This document shows, in pieces, positions 23,290-34,765 of a stretch of 64,000 nt of DNA. Within the stretch, counting starts at the first letter, position 1. Every line of letters starts with the position of its first letter. The notes below the pieces were generated by a model. That model worked only from the letters and a program-made list of their open reading frames with translations, was not told the DNA's origin and made no database searches. Source of the DNA: Calamus simplicifolius (Eukaryota > Streptophyta > Magnoliopsida > Arecales > Arecaceae). The stretch covers positions 193,989-257,988 of the forward strand of contig UESW01004374.1 in the NCBI GenBank assembly GCA_900491605.1, given 5' to 3'. The translations under genes were made by a program, and so were the position numbers.

Positions 23290-24043
23290 GAGCAAGTTAA
23301 TTTTTATTTAGGTGTCTTGGATCTTGACTTGGCACTATTAGAAGAAAAGCCTACTGACATTACGGATATGAGCAGTGAGGCAGAGGAGTTAAAACATAAA
23401 GCATGTGACAGATCTAATAGATTATGTCTAAGTTTCATGCGAATGATAATTGCCAACAATATTAAGTCTACTCTTCTAGAAAGTGTAACAGCTAAAGAAT
23501 ATCTTAAGCTTGTGGAAGAGCGCTTTCGTTCCACTGATAAGTCACTTGCAGGGACACTGATGGCTGAACTCATGACCATGAAATATGATGGGTCACGAAG
23601 TATGCAGCAACATGTCCTAGATATGACTAATATTGCAGCAAGACTTAAGACCCTAGGAATGGTTGTGGATGACTCCTTTTTAGTACAATTCATTATGAAC
23701 TCATTACCTCAAGAGTATGGGCCTTTTCAAATTAACTATAACACTATTAAAGATAAATGAGATGTTAATGAATTGGCAGTAAGCTTACTCAAGAGGAAAG
23801 GAGATTGAAAGCACAAGGGGATCATTCAATAAACTTAGTGGGTCAGGGAGCTGGTAAAGTTATCAAGCCAAAATCCAAGAAATTTAAGAAGAAAGCACCC
23901 ACTAAAGTATCACAGGTTGGTGATAATGATAAGAAGGAAAGAAAGAAAGATAAATGTCACTTTTGTAAGAAAGAAGGACATTATCAGAAAGATTGTCTGA
24001 AATGGAAAGCTTGGTTCGAAAAAAGGTATCTTTCATTATGGCT
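23290..24043 (+). pseudogene. Broken gag of the copia element
   Basis: 23317-23760 holds the UBN2-type gag domain (VLDLDLALLEEKP, AKEYLKLVEERF, GTLMAELMTMKYDGSRSMQQ, QFIMNSLPQEYGPFQ). A stop and frame change near 23758 separate it from the basic C-terminal part at 23805 onward, which ends in a CCHC zinc knuckle CHFCKKEGHYQKDC at about 23958-23999 followed by LKWKAWFEKR. The frame then runs into the inserted hAT-like element at 24044. The N-terminus is not intact. Confidence 0.88.
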
Positions 24044-26251
24044 TATTTACGGCCCATTAACAAATGGGTCGTGCCAAGCACGGCCCACTAAAAAAATTTT
24101 AAATTCGGCACGGCCCGTGACCCATCAAGAAATGGGCCATGGGCCGTGCCTGGCACGGCCCATCAACGGCCCTGCTGGCCGTGCCAGAACGGCCCTGCTG
24201 GGCCATTTTGGGGCCGTATGGCACGGCTGGTGCCAGGAGCACACTGTGCACCTAGGCACCAGCCATCTGATCCAAGCCATGATCCTGATCGGCGATGAAG
24301 GATCCGACGATTGCGATCGATCTGATCGGAGATGATCCGACTGTTGCGATCGATCCATGCCATAATCCTGATCGGCGATGATCGATCCATGGTTGCGATC
24401 CATCCGATCGGCGATGATCCGATGGTTGCGATCGATCCAAGTCATGATCATCGGCGATGATCGATCGGACCATTGCGATCAATTCGATCGGAGACGATCC
24501 GACGGTTGTGATCGATCCAAGCCATATCCCGATCGGGGATGATCGATCCGACAGTTGCGATCCATCCGATCGCGATGATCCGACGATTGCGATCGATCCA
24601 AGCCATGATCCCGATTGATGATGATCGATTGGATCGTTGCGATTAATCCGATCGGATGATCCGATGGTTGCGATCGATCCAAGCCATGATCCTGATCGGG
24701 GATGATCGATCCAATGGTTGTGATCCATCCAATCAGAGATCCGACGGTTGCGATCGATCCAAGCCATGATCCCGATCGGCGATGATCAATCCAACAGTTG
24801 CGATCCATCCGATCGGAGACGATCCGATGGTTGCGATCGATCCAAGCCATGATCCCGATCGAAATGATCGATCGGACTGTGCGATCAATCCGATCGGAGA
24901 CGATCCGATGTCTGCGATCGATCCAAGCCATGATCATGATTGGCGATGATCAATCCGACGGTTGCGATCCATCTGATCGGATGATCCGACGTCTGCATCG
25001 ATCCAAGCCATGATCCCGATCGGCGATGATCAATCCGATGATCCATCGATCGAAGACGATTCGACGTCTGGATCGATCCAAGCCATGATCCCAGTCGGCG
25101 ATGATCAGTTTGCGATCAATCCAATCGGAGACGATCCGACGGTTGCGATCGATCCAAGCCATGATCATCGGTGATGATCAGTTGATCCATTCGATCGGAG
25201 ATGATCCGATGGACCGATCCAAGCCATGATCCCGATCGATCATGTCGATCGGACTGTTGCGATCCATCTGATCGGAGATGATCCGACGTCTACGATCGAT
25301 CCAAGCCATGATCCCAATCAGGGATGATCGATCCACGGTTGCGATCGATCCAATCAGAGACAATCGATGGTTGCGATCGATCCATGCCATGATCCTGATC
25401 GGCGATGATCGATCCGAATCCATTTGAATGATCTGACGGTTGCGATCATCCAAGCCATGATCCCGATGACGATGATCGATCTGATCGGAGATGATCTGGT
25501 TGCGATCGATCCATGCCATGATCTTGATCTGCTATTATCGATCGAACGGTTGCGATCTATCCAATCGGAGACGATCTGATGATTGCGATCGATCCAAGCT
25601 ATGATCCATCGGCAATGATCGATCGGACCATTGTGATCAATCGATCGGAGATGATCCGACGTCTTCGATCGATCCAAGCCATGATCCCGATCGGCGATGA
25701 TCAATCCGATGGTTGTGATCGATCCAAGCCATGATCCCGATCGGCGATGATCGATCCGACGGTTGCGATCAATCCAAGCCATGATCCCGATTGGTGATGA
25801 TCGATCAAACCTTGCGATCGATCCGATCGGAGACGATCCGACGGTTGCGATCAATTTAAGCCATGATCCCGATTGGAGATGATCGATCCAACGGTTGCGA
25901 TCTATCCATCGGAGACGATCCGACAGTTGCGATCGATCCAAGCCATGATCCCGATCGGCGATGATCGATCCGACGGTTGCGATCCATTCGATCGGCGATG
26001 AACCTAACTAGAGGTCAGGCCTAGCACCAGGTAGGGGTCTAAGGAGAGCTGTGCACCAGGCCCCAGACGGCCCAGGCCCCCTAGGCCATGCCTGGCAGGC
26101 TGGGCCGTGCTGGCCCACCTGGGCCGTGCCAAGCATCATGAACAGAAAAAATTTTTTGGGCCCGCATGACACTGTAGCAGTGCCGAGCCGATGCCTGGCA
26201 CGGCCCATCAGGGCCTGGCCGTGCCGTGCCATGGGCGGCTGCCCACCTCTA
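24044..26251. mobile_element. hAT-like insertion with GGCACGGCCC ends and minisatellite core
   Basis: This 2.2-kb block interrupts copia coding between the zinc knuckle and the protease. The right end reads, on the minus strand, TAGAGGTGGGCA followed by repeated GGCACGGCCC/GGGCCGTGCC words. The left end has the same words and a matching A/T block (aaaaaaatttt) in inverted orientation but lacks about 35 outermost bases. Flanks attatggct (24035-24043) and attatgct (26252-26259) look like an 8-bp hAT-type duplication with one extra base. The TAGAGGTG end is shared with the hAT element at 39664. No transposase was seen; nearly all of the interior is a GATC-rich tandem array. Confidence 0.65.
24270..26000. 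repeat. GATC-rich minisatellite, about 22 units of roughly 80 bp
   Basis: The consensus combines gatccaagccatgatcccga, tcggcgatgatcgatccg, acggttgcgatccatccg and atcggagacgatccgacgg. The marker ccaagccatgatc recurs about every 75-85 bp with some shorter units. GATC occurs far more often than chance would give. Units differ by point changes and small deletions. Long repetitive open frames exist on the minus strand (rich in DRS, WIDR and SDH motifs) but they follow from the repeat. Confidence 0.9.
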
Positions 26252-27927
26252 ATTATGCTTCTCCAATTTATGAGTCAAACTCTTTCCTTCTAACACTTGG
26301 TGGTTGGATTCTGGTGCCACTACTCATGCTTCCAATGTAATGTAGGGATTCCTTACAATCCATAGCATAAACCCAAATAAGAACTTCTTGTTCATGGGAA
26401 CCGACAGAAGGCCCCAATTGAAGGCATAGGGACTTATCATCTTACTTTAGATACTGGGCATCACCTGAATCTACTGCAAACTCTCTATGTTCCTTCACTT
26501 TCTAGAAATTTAGTTTCTGTTTCGAAACTTGATGTTAATGGGTTTAGTTTTAAGATTGGAAAATGATGTTTCAGTTTATTTAATAAAGATGGTTCCTTTA
26601 TTGGTTCTGGAATTCTTATGGATGAATTATATAAATTAAAACTTGATGATAAATTTTCTGCATCCCTGATGTGTGTCCATCAAAATATTGAATTAAGCAT
26701 AGTATGGCAAATGACAACTCTGCTTTCTTGTGGCATAAACGTTTGGGTCATATATCCAAAGAATGACTACAAAGATTAGTAAAGAATGAGATTTTACCAA
26801 ATCTAGATTTTACTAATCTTGGTTTATGTATGGATTGCATTAAGGGAAAGCAAACCAAACATAGGAGCTACAAGAAGTACTCAGCTTCTTAAAATTATAC
26901 ACACTGATGTATGTGGACCTTTTGATACTCCATCCTTTGGTGGAGAAAGTTCTTTATCATTTTATAGATGATTTTTCTCGTTATGGATATGTCTATTTGC
27001 TTAAGAGAAATCTCAAGCTGTAAATGCTCTTGAGGTATTTACTAAGAGGTGAAAGACAATTAGACAAAAAGTGAAAATAGTAAGATCTGATAGAGGTGGT
27101 GAGTCAATGAATCAGGGCAAAATCCATCATTTGCAAAATTCTCGAAAGACATGGCATATGTGCACAGTATACTATGCCAGGCACACCTCAACAAAATGGT
27201 GTGGCAGAAAGGCGAAATAGAACATTAATGGATATGGTTAGGAGTATGATAAGTAATTCCTCATTACCAAATCTTTGTGGACATATGCTCTTAGAACTGC
27301 AGTATATTTACTGAATAGGATTCCTAGTAAGGCAGTTTCTAAAACTCCTTTTGAGTTATGGACTGGAAGGAAACCTAGTTTAAGACACCTGCATGTTTGG
27401 GTTGTCCAGTAGAAGCACGAGTGTATAATCCACATGAAAAGAAATTGGATTCTCGAACTGTCAGTGGTTACTTTATAGGTTACCCAGAGAAATCCAAAGG
27501 GTACAGGTTTTATTGTCCAAACCATAGTTCTAGAATTATTGAGACAGGCAATGCCAAATTTATTGAGAATGGTGAAGTTAGTGGGAGTGCTGACAAACAG
27601 ATTGTGGATATCAATGAAGTAAGGGTTAATGTTTCATTACCCATAAATATTTCTGAATCTACAATCATTCCATACATTGTTCCAGAATTACAAAAAAAAC
27701 AATAATGAACAATGTTTGAATAAAGAAGTACCCCATGAAGAGCCTAACCTACCAATAGCTGACAAAATTGAACCATGTGGAATAGCTTTAAGTAAACCTG
27801 TAAGGATACAAAAATCAGCTATTTCAGATGATTATTTGGTTTATTTGCAAGAGTCAGATTTTGATTGTGGCATTTATGAAGATCCTGTTTCATTTTCACA
27901 AGCCATTAACAGTGATAAGTCTGATAA
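26252..27927 (+). pseudogene. Broken protease and integrase of the copia element
   Basis: Protease: TWWLDSGATTHASNVM at about 26300-26345 with the DSG catalytic triad. Integrase: GAG-pre-integrase finger LWHKRLGHISKE near 26728-26765 with CMDCIKGKQTK; core Asp in HTDVCGPF near 26900; second Asp in VRSDRGGE near 27085; Glu in QQNGVAERRNRTLMDMVRSM near 27190-27250. Downstream are the copia integrase-tail motifs VYNPHEKKLDSRTVSGYFIG (27421-27480) and KGYRFYCP. Frames change several times and stops interrupt, so only fragments are open. Confidence 0.88.
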
Positions 27928-29442
27928 ATGGATTATGCTATGAAAGATGAATTAAAATCAATGGCTGAAAACAATGTCTGGGATCTTGTCGAATTGCCAG
28001 AAGGTTCTAAACAAGTTGGATGTAAATGGGTTTTTAAAACCAAACGTGACTTGAATGGCAATATCGAACGTTTTAAAGCTAGACTTGTTGCCAAGGGTTA
28101 TACTCAGAAGGATGGCATTGATTATAAAGAGACATTTTCACCGGTTTCAAAGAAAGATTCATTAAGAATCATTATGGCTTTGGTAGCTCAATATGATTTA
28201 GAGTTACATCAAATGGATGTGAAAACAGCCTTTCTTAATGGGGATATAGAGAAGAAATTTATATGGATCAACCTGAAGGTTTTTCCATAGAAGGAAAGGA
28301 TCATATGGTGTGTAAACTTAAGAAATCAATATATGGACTTAAACAAGCTTCCAGACAATGGTATATTAAGTTCAATGATACTATTACATCTTTTGGTTTT
28401 CATGAAAATATCGTTGATCGATGCATTTATCGAAAGATTTGTGGAAGTAAGTTTATATTTTTGGTTCTATATGTTGATGATATTTTGCTTGCTGCTAATG
28501 ATTTAGGTATCTTGTATGAGACTAAAAATTTTCTCTCTAAGAATTTTGAGATGAAAGATATGGGAGAGGCATCTTATGTGATAGGAATTTCTATATTCAG
28601 AAAGAGATCACATGGATTGTTAGGGTTGTCTCAGAAAACTTATATCGAGAAATTCTTGAGAAATTTAATATGAACAACTGTTCAGCAGAATTGTCCCAAT
28701 ACAAAAAGGGATAAATTTAGTCTTATGCAATGTCCAAAGAATGATGTGGAACGTAAGCAAATGGAATCTATTCCATATGCTTCTGTTGTGGGTAGCTTGA
28801 TGTATTTGCAAACTTGCACAAGACCAGATATCAGCTTCGCGGTTGGGATGTTGGGCCGCTATCAGAGTAACCCAGGTATTGATCATTGGAAAGCTGCAAA
28901 GAAAGTGATGAGATATCTTCAAGGAACTAAGGATTATATGCTCACATTTAGAAGATCTGATCAGTTGGAAGTGATTGGATATTCAGATTCAGATTTTGCT
29001 GGTTGTGTTGACAGTAGAAAGTCAACTTTTGGCTATGTGTTCCTGTTGGAAGGAGCAATTTCATGGAAAGTGCCAAACAATCAATCATTGCCTCATCCAC
29101 TATGGAAGCAGAGTTTGTAGCATGTTATGAAGCTACAATTCAAGCATTATGGCTACGGAATTTATTTCAGGACTTGGGGTTGTCGACACCATTACCAAGC
29201 TGCTGCAAATTTATTGTGATAATTCCGCAGCAGTTTTCTTCTCCAAGAATGACAGATATTCAGAGATGCTAAATATATGGAATTAAAGTACTTTACTGTC
29301 AAGAAGGAGGTCCAGGAACAAAGAGTGCATTGAACATATTAGAACGGATCTTATGATTGTAGATCCTTTGACTAAAGGTTTACAACCAAAAACATTTAAG
29401 GAACATGTACATAGAATGGGTCTTGGTTGTATTGAAGATTAA
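27928..29442 (+). pseudogene. Broken reverse transcriptase and RNase H of the copia element
   Basis: Reverse transcriptase: VWDLVELPEGSKQVGCKWVF, RFKARLVAKGYTQKDGIDY, TFSPV and LELHQMDVKTAFLNGDIEK (27928-28255), a frameshift near 28260, then IYGLKQASRQWY and the catalytic YVDD in FLVLYVDDILLAAND (28455-28500). RNase H: SVVGSLMYLQTCTRPDISFA, YSDSDFAGCVDSRKSTFGY and, in another frame, SKQSIIASSTMEAEFVACYE (28770-29140). The C-terminal LTKGLQPKTFKEHVHRMG ends at TAA 29440-29442. At least four frame changes or stops lie between these pieces. Confidence 0.9.
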
Positions 29443-29842
29443 TTATGACGATGTTATGTATTAAAGATTGCTTATGATGATATTATGAATTGAAGATTGA
29501 TTATGACGATGTTGTGCCACTCTTGAGCTCATTAATATGATATGTTTCTGGTTTTATTTATTATTCTTGTTCCTTATGCTTGTATACACTTACTGTTTTG
29601 AACAAGAAATTTACTGTGTCTTTTAGACAATTAAGTGGACATTAAGTTATTTATATATAAATTACGTGACCTAACATGATAAGTTGCTAAGGGAGTATGC
29701 AAATTGGATGTGTATGACCGTCATAACTCTTATTATGTGATTTATTATGTTAAAGTCAATCATGATGAAAGAATGACATTATGAAATTTAATTTTGCGCG
29801 CCTAATGTTTATATTATTAAATTAATGTTATAAACTTTCGGC

Positions 29843-29855
29843 CCAAGTGGGATAA
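29843..29855 (+). other. Polypurine tract region of the copia element
   Basis: caagtgggataa directly precedes TGTTAG of the 3' LTR. The word resembles the CAAGTGGGAGA tract that precedes many plant copia 3' LTRs, with a purine interrupted by T. Confidence 0.7.
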
Positions 29856-30774
29856 TGTTAGATTAACCCTTTAATGTAAGATTGTTACAAAGGCGAAGAG
29901 TCGCTCTTGGCAAAGAGTAGCCTTTTTTCAGATCTAGCCTAGTATACAAAAGATGAAGTGCCAACAATTGTTTCTTCTGCACGTGTGAAGAAGACGAAGG
30001 GCTACCGTTAATGGTCCGAAAGTTTAAGCCATTAACGTTAAGCAGTGGTATTAAAGGACATTAAAGTCATTAATTGATGTTTGATAGAAATACCGATTGA
30101 TGTTATATATATATAAATAATTGGTCCTCTCTTTGCCTGAAGAGGTTAGCAACTTTTTAGCAATATAGGATCTTCAATAGGATCTTCAATAAATAATTTG
30201 TTACATATAAAAATACTTAAAAAAATACTTACCTAATGCGAAATTCATCATAATAGACCTATTATGATCCATAGTTATCTGCCTGAAGAGGTTAGCAACT
30301 TTTTTTATGCGAAATTCATCATAAAAAAATAATTTGTTAGCAATAATCCATAGTTATCTGCTATGCAAGGAATGAGGTCTATTATGATGAATTTCGCATC
30401 AGGTAGTATTTTTTTAAGTATTTTTATATGTAACAAATTATTTATTGAAGATCCTATTGAAGATCCTATATTGCTAAAAAGTTGCTAACCTCTTCAGGCA
30501 CAGAGAGGACCAATTATATATATATATATACATCAATCGGTATTTCCATCAAACACCAATTAATGACTTTAATGTCCTTTAATACCACTGCTTAATGTTA
30601 ATGGCTTAAACTTTCGGACCATTAACGGTAGCCCTTCGTCTTCTTCACACGTGCAGAAGAAACAATGGTTGGCACTTCATCTTTTGTATACTAGGCTAGA
30701 TCTGGAAAAAGGCTACTCTTCGCCAAGAGCGATTCGCCTTTGTAACAATCTTACATTAAAGGGTTAATCTAACA
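29856..30774. repeat. 919-bp palindrome made from the copia LTR
   Basis: The plus strand begins TGTTAGATTAACCC at 29856 and ends with its exact complement GGGTTAATCTAACA at 30774. The left arm is the forward LTR to about 30150, then about 110 bases of LTR 3' end in reverse. A mixed centre (about 30265-30335) follows, then the LTR 3' end forward (about 30336-30482) and the LTR start reversed (30483-30774). Arms match almost base for base over roughly 400 bp each, including the cacgtg in tgcacgtgtgaagaagacga. Confidence 0.88.
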
Positions 30775-32518
30775 TCTTTCCACCCATAACTTCCTTGAAG
30801 GCTTAGAAAATTCCTTTCAATTAGGCATCCATTAGAGTCATTACTAATGTACAATCATTTTAACATATAAACAACCTGCAGCTTTATGGCGGCATATTGA
30901 ATTTTGGTTGTGTAATTTTATTTTCTTAAATAAGTTAAAATTTTTACTTAAAAATTTTGTTGAGGCTTGATGCATGTTGCATTTTTTTTTCCCTTTAGAT
31001 TAATTTGTACTGTTAACACTTCTGTTGTAATTAGACACCCTTTTGTACTATTATTCATTTATTCATTGATGTGGAAATTCTTGAGGTCAAAGAAACAAGA
31101 AAGTGGAACGGAGAGGCAGTGTAGAATTTAATATTTGGGTCTGTTGCTCAAATTTCCATCAAATTATAGGGCAAATATATCTTTATCCTTCAAACAAGAT
31201 AGGGCTCCACCATTAGAATAATTGAGCAAGTTGAGACGCATTATACTAATGTTATTTAACTGCTTGAAATTTTTATGAAGTGAAGAAATGCTGTGCTTAC
31301 GAGAACAAAGAAATAAGAAACAAATAATGACGCACTGTCAAGGTAGTAATACAATTTGTTTCCTAACGTGAATGAATGCAAAGTTTAAATTTCATAGTGA
31401 ATATGGAATGCAAGAAAAAGGGGGGAAAAGAAACTAGCGGATCAGATTGGTCAGATTCATATTTGATTGTATTTTTTGTTTCGATGGAAGAATCATTGTA
31501 AGATCTTGGCATAAGTGAAGCTTGTAGAAGTTGAATCGATATCTTCCAATATATATTAAGAATTTCATTATCATGACAAGTTTAGAAGCAAGGCGCATGT
31601 GATTGTCAGCATCTTTCTAAACGATGCATAACATCTATAGTTGGATCTGCTACCGCGTTACTCCTTTCAAGGAGTATCTTATCTTTGTTCAACCTCTTCT
31701 TGCTTTTAGTTTTTGATAGTGCGTCTCTCAGACCAAAAATCTCATATCATCTAGAGGTGTGTATGAATCGAATTGGATTGATTTAGATATATATTTGGAA
31801 TCAAACCAAGTTGAATCAATTTCTTAAAACCAAAATTGAAATTGAACTGACTATTCTAATAAACCGAACCGAATTGAACTAAGAAATTCGGTTTGATTTC
31901 AGTTTGATTTATCGACTTACTTGTGCTTATTTTAAGTAATCAGAAGATTAATTTCAAACTTTATATGATCGAATGACGATCCAGTTATTCACAATAGAAA
32001 AGAACAAAGCTTTCACAAAGCACATTTATTCACGCATACATGTAACACTTCAAATCTGAGTATGCGGAAGATCGTTGCATTCTGGGTCCACCTTCGATAC
32101 AGGGCATGACCATTTGAATGCTTGATTTTGTCAAATAACTTACCAAAATGCATTATAGAAGTGGCTAACGCTTGCATGCCTGATACAATTAACTCCAAAA
32201 GTTCAACAATTTGTGAACCAATGAATCAGGTGATCAATCTGAGTCTAAATTCATATAATTGTGAGGTTTTAACCCGAACATGGCTCCTATGAATGATATA
32301 ATGCCAATAATGAGTAGATTTTCTGCCAAAAGATGGTACATCTACCTTGATTGCCATATTCATCAGCACCGGTGATAAGTTATTTCAAGCAAAATCAGCA
32401 TATGATATTGTAAATTTGATCCATTACATGCCTGCTAAAGAAGAGAGAAAATTGGGTTACGACTCAAGCTTATGTACTAGTTTCAAAATTATACTTGCAG
32501 TGGACACACATAAATGTC
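30775..32518. other. Intergenic, AT-rich
   Basis: No supported coding sequence. At 31755 the sequence tagaggtgtgtatgaatcg and the cggtttgattt...gtttgattt words around 31885-31912 resemble one end of another hAT-type MITE, but no matching second end was found. Confidence 0.45.
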
Positions 32519-33175
32519 ACGGCCTGACCCAGGCGGAGGACGTGCGCGCATGCGGCCCAGCTGGGTGCAAGGCCCAGGCGGCCGCGCGGCCCAGCTGGGC
32601 GTGCAACCCGGACCGCCCAGACTGACGGCCAGCCTGGCAGGTGCGCCAGCCAGCAGTGGCATGGCCATTGGGCAGGCCCGTCCAGCATGCCCAAAAGTAT
32701 TTTCTTAGAGAGAGGCATGTTGGATTATGAGTGTCGGTTTTCCAGAGTGGAAGAGTCTTCCACGCAGCGTCTTGGATTCCTGGGGCTGAGACCTAAAGAT
32801 CTCCATCCCTGAAAGGAGCCCTCTAAGATGGAGTCCGCTATTTGTAGGAGGATTTTGTCAGGCAGCGCTATTTGGGATTATCTACGCGCATGCGGCCCAG
32901 CTGGGTGCAAGGCCCATGCGGCCGCGCGGCCCAGCTGGGCGTGCAACCCGGACCGCCCAAGCTAACGGTCATGGCAAGTGTGGCCAGGCTGGCGTGGCCA
33001 GCATGGCATGGCCATTGGGCAGGCCCGTCCAGCATACCCAAAAGTATTTTCTTAGAGATGATTTGAGGCAGTGGTTTGAGTGAGATCTTGGCCTTTGATT
33101 GTCCCATCTAACGGCCAAGATGGAGTTCTATTTGTAGGAGGATTTTGGGCAGCGCTATTTGGGATTATCCACCAC
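32519..33175. repeat. GC-rich direct duplication, about 290-340 bp period
   Basis: Two copies of a GC-rich block (gcgcatgcggcccagctggg, tgcaaggccc, gcggccgcgcggcccagctg, gcatggccattgggcaggcc, then ccaaaagtattttcttagag) start at about 32546 and 32886. Each is followed by ctatttgtaggaggatttt and gcagcgctatttgggattat (32838 and 33128). The surroundings are AT-rich, so this is most likely a duplicated fragment of an unidentified transposon. Short Pro/Gly/Arg-rich frames here are not credible genes. Confidence 0.75.
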
Positions 33176-33869
33176 CTTGCATGTGGAGGTACATAACTTA
33201 TAATTGCATTTATGTAGATAAATTTCATTGTTTATTGATTATATTAGCTAGCTGCATTTATTATTATAAATATATTTTGATTATTTTGATTTTGTTTCAA
33301 TTCTAATATAGAATTATACGTACAAGGTTAGTATACATTAATTGCATAGTGCTTAATTGCATTTATATTATTATATTATCAACATTTATCTATGCAATTT
33401 ATTTATTACAATATGTATATTCATATTTTTTCTGCTTGCAGAAAGAATTTGAGTGTGATCCAGCCAACTCCTTTGTTAAAGGGCTTGAACTTCACTTGCT
33501 CGCTATCGATACTCTGATAATTTATGTCACTAGTGGAGGGCATCGAAATGCCCTGCTCATATCTCCGATTCAATATGGAATGGCTGGCAATGGAAGTGAG
33601 TGGATCCTGAGTGGCATAAGAGGTTGGCCACAGTTAGCTCGAACCGTCAATCTGAGAAAGGTGGTTTGGGCACTGATCTTCTTTCCTGCTACATAGCGGG
33701 ATCCATTTCAATTGAGGAGCTTCGCGTCGTCTAGTAAGTTGATATAAATTTATTTATTTTATATACGTATTAATAATAATTTTTTAAATGAGCATAACTA
33801 TAAATTTTAAATGTTATTTTTCAAAGGCTAAAGGAAGGTGTCGATCCAGGGCACTAGCAACGTTCAAGC
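33176..33869. other. AT-rich sequence leading into the CACTA remnant
   Basis: The stretch 33440-33700 stays open in one plus-strand frame (VKGLELHLLAIDTL...) after a pyrimidine-rich TTGCAG acceptor-like site at 33437-33442. It could be an upstream exon of the transposon remnant, but no family motif was recognised in it. Confidence 0.35.
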
Positions 33870-34250
33870 AACCCACATGAGAAAAGATAGGTCTTGGATC
33901 AATAGTCCCTCCCAGTGTATTGAAGTAAGTAAATCATTGAAAACATGATGTGTTTATTCATATATTTCCTCCAATATTAGTTACACTATATTTGATATGT
34001 ATTCGTTGCAGGCGTGTAGATAAGCTATTATTACCTCAGACCTCTCAGACTATACAACCATCAGTAGAGGAAGGGTCCACTCCCGACCATTCACCGTAGA
34101 AGAGCGCATCTTCTTAAAGGCTCTTGGTGCACAGCCAAATGATCGTAGAGTTTACGGTTTAGGCACCAAAGCTTCTGCATTCTTCGACCAATGCAATTCC
34201 TCTTCTTCTAGTCAGGGTGGACACCGGCGACTACGAGGATATTGAGCATT
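33870..34250 (+). pseudogene. Remnant of a CACTA/Ptta (Transposase_24) protein
   Basis: 33871-33924 reads THMRKDRSWINSPSQCIE. An intron-like segment with donor GTAAGT (33925) and acceptor TTGCAG (34011) follows, then VDKLLLPQTSQTIQ. In another frame, VEERIFLKALGAQPNDRRVY followed by GLGTKASAFFDQC reads to about 34245. The order HTRKDG-like motif, linker, then RVYGLG.KAS is characteristic of the plant Transposase_24 (Ptta/En/Spm) domain. Frame changes and stops show it is dead. The nearby subterminal-like gctaattag repeats at 34648-34760 fit a CACTA element end. Confidence 0.6.
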
Positions 34251-34647
34251 CCATCATTAAACGTGTGATATCAGAGATGATAACCTAAATCGCAAATATG
34301 AACAGCGAGAGGAGCGCATTCATTATGAGCAGAGTTGCAGGAGATGCAGCAGTTGCTATGTGAATATCGCAGTCGACATAGTTCTCTGGTCCACCTTCAG
34401 CTCCAGATGACCCTTCCTCAGCTGATTGACGGTGATATTTCTAGATTTTGTTGTATTTTATGAGTATTATATGTATGTAGTATCCTTTTTATTTATGTGC
34501 TATTGATTTGTATTATAAATATTTTAATTGTACATATTTTATTTTTATTTTTAATAAATATTCTGTTTGTAAATATATCTCTATTTTAATTTAATATTAT
34601 TTGAGCAAATTATTTAAAATATTTATTTAATTTTTATTAAAAAAAAT

Positions 34648-34765
34648 TAGCGATGCTAAATTGGCATTGCTAATAATTAGCTACGCTGTTATGGATCGCT
34701 AATTAGAGTTGCTAATTAGTGTCCCTAATTAGGGATGAATCAGCTCAGTGCCGCTAATTACGAAC
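34648..34765. repeat. Short gctaatta repeats, possible CACTA subterminal region
   Basis: The word gctaatta and close variants in both orientations (ttagcgatgct, tcgctaattag, gttgctaattag, ccgctaattacg) occur about six times within 120 bp, downstream of the Transposase_24 remnant. CACTA elements have such clustered subterminal motifs. The terminal CACTA sequence itself was not found. Confidence 0.45.

Larger units (their letters stand above)
21814..30482 (+). mobile_element. Ty1/copia retrotransposon, decayed, with internal insertion and rearranged 3' LTR
   Basis: Domain order LTR, primer site, gag, protease, integrase, reverse transcriptase, RNase H, polypurine tract, LTR. Integrase ahead of reverse transcriptase defines copia. 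The 5' LTR lacks about its first 195 bases. A 2.2-kb hAT-like element splits the gag-protease junction. The 3' LTR is part of a palindrome that continues to 30774. Each domain is interrupted by stops or frame changes, so the element is not autonomous. Confidence 0.9.

Noticed and set aside
24125..25941. Long minus-strand open frames with repeating DRS/WIDR/SDH peptides
   Set aside because: They are the translation of the GATC-rich minisatellite. Units differ by indels that change frame and no conserved start or domain is present.
24270..26000. Regularly spaced repeats that might suggest a CRISPR array
   Set aside because: The units are about 80 bp, diverged, without unique spacers or cas genes, and lie within a plant transposon; this is a minisatellite.
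31755..31930. tagaggtgtgtatgaatcg as a hAT MITE end
   Set aside because: No matching inverted end or 8-bp duplication was found within a reasonable distance, so no element is called.
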